Assembly: GCF_017874475.1 (NCBI RefSeq)
Contig: NZ_JAGGLO010000009.1
Span: forward strand, 1 to 64,000
DNA from: Anaerococcus degeneri
Lineage (GTDB): Bacteria; Bacillota; Clostridia; Tissierellales; Peptoniphilaceae
Length of the DNA stretch: 64,000 nt
Direction: 5' to 3'
The number at the start of each line of letters is the position of its first letter. The first letter of the stretch is position 1. Positions 35,747-45,161 of this stretch are shown in pieces. The position numbers and the translations under genes are program-made. The notes beneath the pieces are model-generated. The model was given only the letters and a program-made list of their open reading frames with translations, did no database searches and had not been told where the DNA came from.

Positions 35747-35811
35747 ATTACAAGCTAATTATCGCCATAGGATGAGTTTATTTTATTGATAATGATTCAT
35801 AAAATTCCTTC

Positions 35812-38800
35812 TTATCCTCTTACAACATCCATTAGCTTTTCATAGGATTCAACTACATCATAGATATAGTCACCGTTACTTATTTTTTCAAAGTGTTTTT
35901 TGGCACAGTCTGTTTTAGCCTTTTCTACAGCTCTTAGCTCCATTGAGTCCATTGTTCCCTTGGTTTCTGCTACAAAATATATGTGCTTTACCTTTCCTTC
36001 ATAAAAAGCTACAGCCCAATCTGGGCTATATTTGCCTACTGGAGTTGATACATAGAAACTTGATGGGAGTTTTACATAGACTGCCACTTCACTTCTAGAG
36101 TCCGATCCTTCTGAGAATTTCCTTTCTACTTCTGAATCATAGATAGTATAGTCAAACAATCCCTTTTTAGATTCTACAGCGTTTTTACCGATTTGACCTT
36201 TTTGTTTAGCTTCAGTGAAAATATCTGTATCATAGGTATCCTCTAATAGATCATAGGAAATATGTTGGATTATTTTAGTTGCTTTTTCGCCATTTATTAT
36301 ATCGGAAACTTTACTTATAAAATCTTCAGGATTTTTCTTAAATTCTAAAAACTTATCTTCTTTAATAGCTCTTAATATAGCAACTGTATCTCTCCTGGTA
36401 AGGTCAGTTTCAAAAGCAATCTTGCCTATTAGATCATACTTAACATTGTAGGTCCTATATTCATTTATTTCAGAATCTTCATTAACAACCACTACATTCT
36501 TATCGAAATCCTTCTTATCACCAGTAAGTTTATCGATATAGGCTGTTTTTATATCGTATTTTATTTCTTTTACTTTCAAATTCTTATTTATTGCTGCGGC
36601 TGCATTTTCTATTAACTCATTTGATTTGAATTTGACTGTATAATAGGTCTTTTGATTAATTTTTGCCCATAGGTTCTTAAATTCTTTTGAATATAATTTA
36701 TCATCGTCGATTTTTGACTCAACATTTTCTGACCTGGCATCTTTTATATCTATATCCCTGTCATAAATTTTGCCTAACAATTCTATAATAGACTCTTCAT
36801 AGATACTTAGGTCCTTGCCTAAATTCACTGCTTTTAAAGATACATCCCTATAATAATATTCTGTTAATTTTTGGTTTTCTACATAATCATTCTTTAATAG
36901 ACTATCATATATGCTAAGGGCTAAATCTGAATCAATTACTCTTGGATTTCCGTCATTGTCTTTGATAGTAATTCCTTCAAATAAATCTGGTCTGATTTTT
37001 CTAGCCCTGCCTGAGCTTTCTTCATAGTATTCATTTTGCAAACTTCTAGCAAAGCTATCATAGGATTCGCTGGCTACAACTGTAAGGGTATTTACATCTT
37101 GGACTCCATCTCCAAGGACGTTTTCATCCATCCTTTCGCCATTTTCATCCACACATAACCTAAGCCCACGACCCACTTCTTGCCTTTTTCTTACTTCAGA
37201 GCCTGATTGCTTAAGAGTACATATCTGAAATACATTTGGATTGTCCCAACCTTCTTTAAGGGCTGAGTGGGAGAATATAAATCTTACTGGACTAATATCA
37301 GGATCCCTATTTAGCAAGAGCTCCTTATTTTTCATAATAAGGTCATAGGTGCTTATATCATCCTTTGAAGCTCCTTTAGTATTTTTGATCCTACCCTTAT
37401 TGTCCACTGAGAAGTACCCTTGGTGAGTGGTCTTTGGATCAAATTTTTCAAGATACTTAATATAGGCTTCTTCCCCATATTTTAGCTGAAAAGAGCTGAA
37501 AACATTATGGTATTCTTCTTCGAAAATATCTGCATAAATTCCATTTGAGGCCTCATTATCATCATTATAAATCCTATAATTAGCAACCTCATCTATAAAA
37601 AATAAACTTAATACTTTAATACCTTTACTAAAAAGTTCTCTTTCCTTTTCTAAGTGAGACTTAATAGTTTCTCTAATTTGAATTCGTCTTATAATATCTT
37701 CATCAACAAGACCTAGGACATCACCCACATAGATTTTTTCACCATTTGTAAACTCTACAGAATTGTCCCTCCCATCAATCATTGAAATAACGTATCCATC
37801 TAAATAAGCTTCAAGCTCATTTGATTCTATATATAAGTTATCGCCTTCGCTTAATTTTTTGAGCTTTCTTTTGATTGAAGACTTGTATTTTATTTCAATC
37901 TCTAGATTGGCAGTTGGGGCTGCCTTGCTTATATTTAGACTATCTAAGTAGATATAAGCATCAGTTCCATTTAAAGCTGTTTGACTTATGCCCTTAACCT
38001 GGATTCTTTTTACTAATTTCTTATTATAAGCATCCACAGCATCTAGCCTGTAAATCATATTGTAAGGATTCTTGTGGGTTGCCGAATATCTGAGAGTAAA
38101 AAGAGCATTAAAGTCTTTTAGCTTCTCCTTAGTGGTCTTTCCCTCTAGTGACTGGGGCTCATCCAAAATCAAAATTGGATTTGTTTTTTTGATTATATCT
38201 ATAGGCCTTCTAGATTGAAATTCATCTAGCTCGCTATAAATTCTTCTTGTTGCTTCACTCCTTGATGCAAAAGCCTGATAATTCATAATCATTACATTAA
38301 TCTTAGAATCAGAAGCAAAGCTTGAAATGTCAGAAAGTCTTAATGAATCATAAATAAAATACCTAATCCTGTGATTATAAAGGCTTGCAAAATGATCTTC
38401 AGTTACTTGGAAGCTTTTAAAAACTCCCTCTCTAATAGCAACAGAAGGCACCACGATAATAAATTTAGACCATCCGTATTTCTCATATAGCTCATACATA
38501 GTTTTGATATAGGTATAGGTCTTGCCAACACCTGTTTCCATCTCTATGGATAAATTTAAACCATCACCTTCTAATTTAGTTGAAGGTTTAATAAAATTAT
38601 CTATTTGAATTTTCCTGATATTTTTCAAAAGCCTGTCATAATCTAAAAAAGATTCAAGTTCTCTATTTGCCCATCCTAAATAATCTGCAGGTGTCTCTAT
38701 ATCCATCTGCTGGTCATGGGTCCCCATATCTAGGGTATAGGAAGATAGCTTATTGATTTGACCATCAAATACATCCACTACAGCCTGGGCAGCATCTGCT

Positions 38801-38832
38801 TGGAAGCCTTGTTGTGTAAATTTAAGTTTCAT
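35812..38832 (-). CDS. res: Type III restriction endonuclease Res subunit
   Basis: A 1006-residue translocase/nuclease that with Mod would cleave DNA between head-to-head unmethylated sites. Superfamily 2 helicase motifs are readable: I ETGVGKT (99-105), Ia IVVPSVAIREG, II ILDEPQ, III RYSATH and V-VI SALKEGWDNPNVFQ with RKRQEVGRGLRL. The C-terminal PD-(D/E)XK nuclease is PDWAVAFYEG followed by FVAETKG. It starts one base after the stop of mod. Since Res needs Mod for DNA recognition and mod is cut by the mobile element, the system is probably inactive here. Confidence 0.93.
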   Translation of the reverse strand: MKLKFTQQGFQADAAQAVVDVFDGQINKLSSYTLDMGTHDQQMDIETPADYLGWANRELESFLDYDRLLKNIRKIQIDNFIKPSTKLEGDGLNLSIEMETGVGKTYTYIKTMYELYEKYGWSKFIIVVPSVAIREGVFKSFQVTEDHFASLYNHRIRYFIYDSLRLSDISSFASDSKINVMIMNYQAFASRSEATRRIYSELDEFQSRRPIDIIKKTNPILILDEPQSLEGKTTKEKLKDFNALFTLRYSATHKNPYNMIYRLDAVDAYNKKLVKRIQVKGISQTALNGTDAYIYLDSLNISKAAPTANLEIEIKYKSSIKRKLKKLSEGDNLYIESNELEAYLDGYVISMIDGRDNSVEFTNGEKIYVGDVLGLVDEDIIRRIQIRETIKSHLEKERELFSKGIKVLSLFFIDEVANYRIYNDDNEASNGIYADIFEEEYHNVFSSFQLKYGEEAYIKYLEKFDPKTTHQGYFSVDNKGRIKNTKGASKDDISTYDLIMKNKELLLNRDPDISPVRFIFSHSALKEGWDNPNVFQICTLKQSGSEVRKRQEVGRGLRLCVDENGERMDENVLGDGVQDVNTLTVVASESYDSFARSLQNEYYEESSGRARKIRPDLFEGITIKDNDGNPRVIDSDLALSIYDSLLKNDYVENQKLTEYYYRDVSLKAVNLGKDLSIYEESIIELLGKIYDRDIDIKDARSENVESKIDDDKLYSKEFKNLWAKINQKTYYTVKFKSNELIENAAAAINKNLKVKEIKYDIKTAYIDKLTGDKKDFDKNVVVVNEDSEINEYRTYNVKYDLIGKIAFETDLTRRDTVAILRAIKEDKFLEFKKNPEDFISKVSDIINGEKATKIIQHISYDLLEDTYDTDIFTEAKQKGQIGKNAVESKKGLFDYTIYDSEVERKFSEGSDSRSEVAVYVKLPSSFYVSTPVGKYSPDWAVAFYEGKVKHIYFVAETKGTMDSMELRAVEKAKTDCAKKHFEKISNGDYIYDVVESYEKLMDVVRG

Positions 38833-38833
38833 T

Positions 38834-39460
38834 TTATAACACTCTTATATCAGTCTCTGGAGAATAAACCTTAAAAATCTCCTCAACATTAATCTTATCT
38901 TCACTAGATCCAAAAGAAGAATCCCTAAAAACAACCATTAGTGGCTTAAGCTCTGCTATGCGCTTGATGATATTTTCTGAAAGATTTTCTGAAAAACAAG
39001 CCACAAGATCGCCATGGTTATAGATATGAATATTGCTAGAACCAACAGAATCTACAGAATAAGGCCTATCTATAGAAAGACCCCAATCAAGTAGGCAAGC
39101 AAAAAGCAAGTCCAAATCGTTCCTATCTTCCTTGATATTTGATTGAAGCTTAAGCAAGAAGTTTTGTTCATAAAGATCTGGAGAAAAGTAGACATCCTTC
39201 ATATTAGTTGAATCAACCCTAAAGACCCTAAAGCCTATATCAAGCTTTTCGATTCCTTCCTTGTCCTTGTTGTCAGCAAGGATTTTATCCCCAGCTCGCC
39301 TAATCCTCTCCTTGCCTATCTCGCAGATATTTTTATAACCCGCCTTGTAGGCCTCAGAATTTTCGTCGGTTGCTTCTGGAAGCTGGACCATGATATATTT
39401 ACGCTTACCCCCGTCTTCCGCATTTAGGTCCATGACTGCATGGGCGGTGGTGGCTGAGCC
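38834..39460 (-). pseudogene. mod: Type III DNA methyltransferase Mod, C-terminal fragment
   Basis: About 209 codons of the C-terminal part of Mod, beginning in GSATTAHAVMDLNAEDGGKR, a standard Mod motif, and running through IMVQLPEATDENSEAYKAGY to the C-terminus. Upstream of the Gly codon the Mod sequence stops abruptly and foreign sequence with an in-frame TGA begins. The catalytic DPPY motif and target recognition domain are therefore missing and should lie beyond the far end of the inserted element, outside the window. An internal ATG at 39433 could give a 199-residue product without catalytic function. Confidence 0.88.
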
Positions 39461-39506
39461 CTCTCATGTCAAGCTTATGACAAAAAAGAGGTTATTGTTA
39501 TGTAAT

Positions 39507-39533
39507 TTAAAAGAGAGTGATTACTCACTCCCT
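39507..39533 (-). terminator. Terminator of the serine recombinase operon
   Basis: On the minus strand GAGTGA (complement of 39525-39530) pairs with TCACTC (complement of 39515-39520) around a 4-base loop, followed by a T-rich tract. It lies four bases after the stop of the third recombinase. Confidence 0.7.
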
Positions 39534-39536
39534 TTG

Positions 39537-41030
39537 CTACTTCCATATTATGTCCAACACTTCGTTTCCTTCGCAGAATACTGAGTCTATATATTTCTCC
39601 ATCAATTCTCTGGTAAGTTTAGTGTTGTCTATTACTTCTTTTTCTTCTTTTGCTTTTTGTATTTTTTCTTTTATTGCTTGTATTTCTTCATCTATCAAAT
39701 TTTTAGAGTCAATGAATTTTTGTCTATTCATCTTGCCTAATTTATACTTCTCAAAATTCTGCATTTTTTTAGCTTCAAGATCTTCGATAGATTTTTCCAT
39801 TGGTTTAACTTTTACTTTTTCATTCTTGATTGGATCTTCTAGACCATATTTTTCTTTTATTGCTTCAAATACTTGCTCTTCAAGGCTTCCTGCTCTTGAG
39901 TTCTTGTGTTTTACATTATTACACTTACATATCCTACAAGTAAAATATGTGTGTACTCTAAGACTTCCGTCATGTCTTTTGTGTTTTGATTGAATACACC
40001 CCAAAATGTGATTACAAGTTGGACATTTCGCAAAACCTTGTAGTGGAGATTTTTTCCTCCATTCATAATCGGTATTTTTACCTTTCATAAATAGATTCTT
40101 CTCTTTAATCTTCTGAACTTTTTCAAAGTCTTCTTTAGATATAATAGCTTCATGGTTATTTTCAACTCTTCCCCATTCTTCTTTTGGTTTGAATTTAAAA
40201 GAAGATGGATTTAATACTGACTTATCTTGCATATTGAAAGTGTAAGTTCCAGTATAATTTTCATTTGCTAATACATCTATTACATTGCCATTAGTCCAAG
40301 TTGGTCTAGGCTTTTTCGCAGTTCTAATTATTGAATACTCAAAATCGAGATTTGTTAATTCACTCTTTCTTTTTGATGGTGTTGGTATTTTTTCTTCATT
40401 CAATATCTTAGCTATATTTCTTGAAGATATACCATCAAGTGCAAGTTTAAAAATCTTCTTTACTATCCAAGCTGTTTCTTCATCAACTATGATTTTGTGT
40501 CTATCATTAGGATCTTTCATATATCCCAATGGTGGACTCCAAGCTAAAAATTTTCCTTGTTTTTTAAGTGTAGTCATAGATGATTTTACCTTTTCAGAAA
40601 TATCTTTTGTGTAGAAATCATATAATAGTCCCTTGAATTGAATATCTAAATTTGTTCCATTTCCCTTTTCTTTATTACTATCATATCCATCATTTATGGC
40701 AATGAATCTTACTCCTAGGAATGGAAATATATTTTCAAGATAATCTCCAAGTGTTATATAATCTCTCATAAATCTGGACAAGTCTTTTACAATTATCGTC
40801 TGTATGTTGTTTTTCTTTACATCTTCGAGCATTCTTTGAAAGGCTGGTCTATTTTCATTTGTTCCAGAATATCCGTCATCGACATATTCTTCTCTTGTGA
40901 AGTTCTTAAATTCTTCATTCTTGTCGAGATAATCGTTTAGATATGCTCTTTGGTTTATGATACTTTCACTCTCATCAGTCTTTATCATATCTTCAACGGA
41001 TAATCTAATATAAAGAGCAATCTTACTCAT
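39537..41030 (-). CDS. Large serine recombinase 3 (integrase)
   Basis: A 497-residue site-specific recombinase. The resolvase domain has catalytic S11 in LYIRLSVED, RPAFQRMLED and IVKDLSRFMRDY. The recombinase domain includes PPLGYMKDPNDRHK and NENYTGTYTF. A zinc ribbon follows with CPTC...CRICKC, then a coiled coil (about 410-470). It is last of three overlapping genes (eight bases shared with the middle gene) and would act with the other two in excision and integration of the element. Which of the three is the integrase proper cannot be told. Confidence 0.92.
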   Translation of the reverse strand: MSKIALYIRLSVEDMIKTDESESIINQRAYLNDYLDKNEEFKNFTREEYVDDGYSGTNENRPAFQRMLEDVKKNNIQTIIVKDLSRFMRDYITLGDYLENIFPFLGVRFIAINDGYDSNKEKGNGTNLDIQFKGLLYDFYTKDISEKVKSSMTTLKKQGKFLAWSPPLGYMKDPNDRHKIIVDEETAWIVKKIFKLALDGISSRNIAKILNEEKIPTPSKRKSELTNLDFEYSIIRTAKKPRPTWTNGNVIDVLANENYTGTYTFNMQDKSVLNPSSFKFKPKEEWGRVENNHEAIISKEDFEKVQKIKEKNLFMKGKNTDYEWRKKSPLQGFAKCPTCNHILGCIQSKHKRHDGSLRVHTYFTCRICKCNNVKHKNSRAGSLEEQVFEAIKEKYGLEDPIKNEKVKVKPMEKSIEDLEAKKMQNFEKYKLGKMNRQKFIDSKNLIDEEIQAIKEKIQKAKEEKEVIDNTKLTRELMEKYIDSVFCEGNEVLDIIWK

Positions 41031-42693
41031 CGTCTGTTCCTCCTACCAAATTATCTATATTGAATTTAAAGACTATTTCAAATTCGTGTTTATCATAAAC
41101 TATTATTTTTTCAATTAAGTTATGGATTAAATCGCCAGGTAGCTTTTCCAAATTCTTTGAAGCATATAAATCATTTATCCATTTTGTTGATTTTAATCTT
41201 TCTTTTTTAAGCTTTGATATATTAACTTCAATTGCTGAAATCTCGTTATCAAATGTAGACATATGACTTTGAGCAATCTCTCTTCTCAATAGATACTCAT
41301 CTCTATCAATCTTGCCTAGACTATATTCTTCATAGGATTTTTGAATGATATTTTCTTCATTTAGATTTTTTCTTTTAAGATTTTCAATATCTTTTTTACA
41401 AGTATCTATTGCTGTATTAAATCTAGCTTTAATTCGGTTAACAAATTTTGACTTGCTAGTTGTCTTCATAATAAACTCAGAAATCTTATCACTAATAGCC
41501 TGATCCAAATCTCTTTCCATAATGAATACTGATTTTTCTGGTTTTATACTTCCACTAAATCTCTCATTCTGAAATGAATAGTAAAGTCTATCCTTATTTT
41601 TACCATAGATACGAGTTCTTCTATTAAGTTCTTTGCCAGTATTATTGTTAATTACAAGACCTTTAAATCTGTTCTCATAGTCCCTATTTTCAAAATTGTG
41701 CATTGGCGAACTGAAAACATGATTTTTCTTTCTCTCTAATCTTTCTTGTAGTATTCTTTCGTGAACTTCCTTAGAAATGATTGCCTCATGTGCATTCTCA
41801 CAAATTATATACTGACTTTCATCTACAAAATGTTGTTTAATACCTTTTGCAAGATTTTGTTGCTTAACTCCTTGTACTAAAGTCCCCGTATAAGCTGGGT
41901 TTGTAAGCATTTTTGAAATTGTCCCTTTATTCCATTCAGGATCATCATTTTCTCTGTAAACTCTCCCAGTTTTGTAATAAACCATTCCAGGAGCATACCC
42001 TTTTTCATTAAAATGCTTTGCGACTTCATATTGGCTTTTGCCTTGAAGAGTCAAATCAAACATCTCTTCCACAATAAATCTAACATTTTCATCAATTACA
42101 AGCTTTTGACCTTCTTTAGATTTTTTAATCTTGTACCCGTAAGGTGGAACAGATCCAATAAAGTATCCATTTCTTGCTCTATTGTGTTTTGAGGTCTTTA
42201 TCTTAACTGAAATATCCTTAGCATACATATCGTTGATAATATTTTTAAGAGTAACCTCAAAAGATTTCTTTGAATCTGTTTCTTTGACTGTGTCTAATTT
42301 ATCATTAACTGAAATAAATCTAACACCTAAAAATGGAAAAACTTTATCAATCAATCTTCCCATTTCGAGATATTCTCTTCCAAGTCTTGATAAATCTCTG
42401 ATAATAATGCAATTGATTCTTCTATCCCTAATATCTTGCATCATATTCTGAAATGATGGTCTTTCAAAGTTTGTTCCACTATATTCATAGTCAGTGTAAA
42501 CTTCTAAAACATCTATATTTTCTTTTAATGCATATTCTTTACAAGACAGTATTTGAGTTTCTATTGAGTATGATTTTTCTCTCCACTCTTCTGTTCTTTC
42601 GTTGGATAGCCTTGTATAAATTCCGGCCTTAAAGACTTTTCTTTCTGTCTTTTCGCTTTTCTTTTCAATATATCTTTTGGAAGTTCTTGCCAT
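41023..42693 (-). CDS. Large serine recombinase 2, lacking the zinc-ribbon cysteines
   Basis: A 556-residue recombinase. The resolvase domain has S30 in GIYTRLSNER and IIRDLSRLGREYLEMG. The recombinase domain has PPYGYKIKKSKEGQK and TNPAYTGTLVQG. Where its neighbours have the CxxC zinc-ribbon pairs, this protein reads LVINNNTGKELNRRTR and LYYSFQNERF: the domain is there but all four cysteines are gone. A coiled coil follows. Its start touches the stop of recombinase 1 (one base shared). A partner or accessory role in a multi-recombinase complex is likely. It does not look like a pseudogene, as the frame is full length. Confidence 0.9.
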   Translation of the reverse strand: MARTSKRYIEKKSEKTERKVFKAGIYTRLSNERTEEWREKSYSIETQILSCKEYALKENIDVLEVYTDYEYSGTNFERPSFQNMMQDIRDRRINCIIIRDLSRLGREYLEMGRLIDKVFPFLGVRFISVNDKLDTVKETDSKKSFEVTLKNIINDMYAKDISVKIKTSKHNRARNGYFIGSVPPYGYKIKKSKEGQKLVIDENVRFIVEEMFDLTLQGKSQYEVAKHFNEKGYAPGMVYYKTGRVYRENDDPEWNKGTISKMLTNPAYTGTLVQGVKQQNLAKGIKQHFVDESQYIICENAHEAIISKEVHERILQERLERKKNHVFSSPMHNFENRDYENRFKGLVINNNTGKELNRRTRIYGKNKDRLYYSFQNERFSGSIKPEKSVFIMERDLDQAISDKISEFIMKTTSKSKFVNRIKARFNTAIDTCKKDIENLKRKNLNEENIIQKSYEEYSLGKIDRDEYLLRREIAQSHMSTFDNEISAIEVNISKLKKERLKSTKWINDLYASKNLEKLPGDLIHNLIEKIIVYDKHEFEIVFKFNIDNLVGGTDDE

Positions 42694-44363
42694 TATAAAA
42701 CACCTCCAGCTAATTGCATTGGAGTCTTATTTTCAAGAGCATTTCCAAATACCTTATTTATTGAAATCAAATTCTTCTTTACTTCGAACTTGCTTTCACT
42801 TTTTTCTTTTATAAGGGTCTTCAGTAAGTTAACTGTTTCCAAATTATTAAAGACAAAATTAATCTCATTATTTTCTCCGATTTCAATTCTATCTATAAAA
42901 GATACAATTGTTAGCCTATTTAGACTACTTAAATCAGTGGGAACAATTTCGGAAACCAAACTGTCCTTATTTTTCATCTTTTCTTGCAAGTTGGCAAGTA
43001 TATTTTTCTTTGTAGCAATTTGTTTCTCTATTTCCCTGATTTTAATAAGATAATTTTTTCTGAACCTTTCAAACTCTTCAGAAGTTATAAGTTCATCTTC
43101 TAAGTCCATATATAAAGATTGTCTAAGTCTTTCATACTTTCTTTTTTCTGAGTTTAAGCTTTCAAAGTCAATATTAAATGTAACTTTTGATACATCTAAC
43201 TTATTAACTTGACTTAGTAGCTCATTATATTTTTTCAAATAATCTTTAAGTGCAAAAAGAGTCATATCCAGTAGATAGTCTTCTTTTATACTATGTCTTG
43301 TGCAATCTCCTTTGTTATTATAGTGAGAACAAATATAAAAAATATTATATCCATTCTTGGACTTAACCTTTCTTCTAACCATTGAAGATCCACAATCTTT
43401 GCAATAAAGCATTCCTGATAAAATATGTGGTATATCTGCTGATTGTTTTACATCTCGGAGCATCATCTTATTAGCCAAAGCATAAATGCTTTTTGAAATA
43501 ATAGGCTTATGAGAGTCGTTTATTACAATCCAATCTTCTTCATTTACTTCTACTTCTCTCTTAGACTTGTAATTTAGTTTTCTAGTTTTCCCTTGTTCAA
43601 GCACTCCTATATAGACCTTGTTTGTAATAATCCTATTGACCATTTTTGCGTCCCATTTAGAGTCTTTAACAATAAAACCAGTAGTATGATTATCGCCAGA
43701 ATTTTCTTTATGCTTAGATGGTGTTACACAACCTATGCTATTTAAAAAATCTGCAATAGCCTTAGATGAGTAGCCGTCTATCTTCATATTGAAGATTCTT
43801 TCAATTATGTGCGAAACTTCTGTATCAACGACTAACTTATGTTTGTTTTTGCTGTCCTTCTTATAACCAAAAGGAGCAAATGCACCAATAAATTCACCAT
43901 TCTTTCTTTTGATCTCTTTTGAAGATTTAACTTTCATAGAAATATCTCTACAATAAGAATCATTAATAAAGTTTCTTATCGGAAGAATTAGGTGTGTATC
44001 GCTTACATCTGCATTTTCACTGTCATAGTTATCGTTTACGGATATAAACCTTATACCTTTTTCTGGAAATATCTTTTGAAGATATTTACCTGATTCGATA
44101 TAATCCCTCCCAAAACGGGATAAGTCCTTCACAATAATTGTTTTGAACTTTTTCTCTTCAAGATCTTGAATCATCTTCTTAAATTTTGGTCTGTCAAAAT
44201 TAGATCCTGAAAAGCCATCGTCTACATATTCAGCAACAACTTTAAAATCATTGTCCCTTGCATATGATTTGATAATCTGTCTTTGATTTGAAATAGAATT
44301 ACTTTCTGTGCTATCTCCATCCTCTCTTGATAAACGAAGATACATACAAGCAAATTTTTCCAT
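42693..44363 (-). CDS. Large serine recombinase 1
   Basis: A 556-residue recombinase and first gene of the trio. The ATG at 44363 is chosen over the GTG one codon earlier because it stands seven bases from AAGGAGG. The resolvase domain has S12 in YLRLSRED and IVKDLSRFGRDY. The recombinase domain includes FAPFGYKKDSKNKHK, the zinc ribbon is YCKDCGSS...ICSHYNNKGDC, and a long coiled coil follows (about 395-480). Its ribosome binding site is buried in a hairpin (see 44366-44409), which may hold recombinase synthesis low. Confidence 0.93.
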   Translation of the reverse strand: MEKFACMYLRLSREDGDSTESNSISNQRQIIKSYARDNDFKVVAEYVDDGFSGSNFDRPKFKKMIQDLEEKKFKTIIVKDLSRFGRDYIESGKYLQKIFPEKGIRFISVNDNYDSENADVSDTHLILPIRNFINDSYCRDISMKVKSSKEIKRKNGEFIGAFAPFGYKKDSKNKHKLVVDTEVSHIIERIFNMKIDGYSSKAIADFLNSIGCVTPSKHKENSGDNHTTGFIVKDSKWDAKMVNRIITNKVYIGVLEQGKTRKLNYKSKREVEVNEEDWIVINDSHKPIISKSIYALANKMMLRDVKQSADIPHILSGMLYCKDCGSSMVRRKVKSKNGYNIFYICSHYNNKGDCTRHSIKEDYLLDMTLFALKDYLKKYNELLSQVNKLDVSKVTFNIDFESLNSEKRKYERLRQSLYMDLEDELITSEEFERFRKNYLIKIREIEKQIATKKNILANLQEKMKNKDSLVSEIVPTDLSSLNRLTIVSFIDRIEIGENNEINFVFNNLETVNLLKTLIKEKSESKFEVKKNLISINKVFGNALENKTPMQLAGGVL

Positions 44364-44365
44364 CA

Positions 44366-44409
44366 CAAAACCTCCTTAATTTGTATTTGGGCAAATAGTC
44401 ATTAAGGAG
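44366..44409 (-). promoter_or_regulatory. Shine-Dalgarno-sequestering hairpin of the recombinase operon
   Basis: In the minus-strand mRNA CTCCTTAAT (complement of 44401-44409) pairs with ATTAAGGAG (complement of 44372-44380), and TATTTG/CAAATA stacks inside. The whole AAGGAGG site of the first recombinase is closed. A reading frame beginning with GTG at 44421 (VVEELLNDYLPKYK) runs through this hairpin and ends inside the recombinase gene, so its translation could open the site. Confidence 0.6.
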
Positions 44410-44463
44410 TTCTTCTACCACTTATATTTTACCGCACCCAAGTTTTTAAGTCAGCACCCCAGC

Positions 44464-44685
44464 TTATAGCCTTATACAAGCTCTACATAAATAAAGCTCA
44501 ACAATATCTAGTAAGTCGAGGGACTCTTTATCACTTTGAGTGTAAGTAATTTTTTTAGAATAATCTTCTTTTGATATTTGCTCTTTAGGTTTACATTTCT
44601 TCTTTTCTTTTGTATTCATAGGTTTTACCTCACAATATAAAATTAAAGTTTTTTGACATTGACAAGTGCCTTGGATTAGCAACAT
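44464..44685 (-). CDS. Small cysteine-rich protein of the element
   Basis: A 73-residue protein upstream of the recombinase operon. An N-terminal Cys-x-Cys pair (GTCQCQ) and a C-terminal CRAC pair could form a single zinc site, with a Lys/Glu-rich middle. The ATG at 44685 has GGAGGTGAG upstream; an inner ATG at 44619 with GAGGT would give a 51-residue form without the first pair. Small zinc-binding proteins beside recombinases often act as accessory DNA-binding factors, but no family is recognised. Confidence 0.5.
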   Translation of the reverse strand: MLLIQGTCQCQKTLILYCEVKPMNTKEKKKCKPKEQISKEDYSKKITYTQSDKESLDLLDIVELYLCRACIRL

Positions 44686-45161
44686 AGGAATCTCACCTCC
44701 GCCTCTGTTCAGGATGAGCCGGCTTCAACCTTAGAAGTATCATTATCCTCATTTTCTTCATAGCGAATAGGGTATCCCTCCCTATATTCAAACTCTTACT
44801 TATCGCTCCCTTTCTTCTTCCCTTGCTTTTAGCTTAGCAGTACTTGTTTTGCCGAATTATTCAGCAGAAAGATCTTGGCGGATAGGTTATTACGCTCCAA
44901 AAATGATTAATGTCTTGTCTTGGTCTATTCAATTGTTAAGGTTCAAAATTTATCGAGAGTTATTAATATTTTAAAAATTTGACCATCAGAAAATACTTAT
45001 CTTGATGAAACAAAATTGTTTAAAATTACCCTCTTATACTTAACAGTGAAAAGAAGTCTTTCTTGGTAACCAATTTTCAAAAATAAATTTGGTTAAATGA
45101 AAAGGTCCAATTCCCACTGCATAAGTAACAGTGAAAATTAGACCCTCTTGGCAATTGTCAT
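44686..45161 (-). other. Decayed coding region and imperfect repeats
   Basis: No intact gene. Between about 44700 and 44960 the minus strand has short stretches with coding character in shifting frames (for example EFEYREGYPIRYEENEDN, and TAKLKAREEERER), broken by stops, as in a decayed regulatory gene of the element. At 45038-45070 and 45124-45155 a unit with AACAGTGAAAA and TCTTGG is imperfectly repeated. A hairpin (AACCAA/TTGGTT) lies between the repeats. Confidence 0.35.

Noticed and set aside
41023-42693. Recombinase 2 as a pseudogene because its zinc ribbon is lost.
   Set aside because: Full length, catalytic serine and coiled coil kept, overlapping starts and stops kept; loss of zinc ligands alone does not show inactivity.
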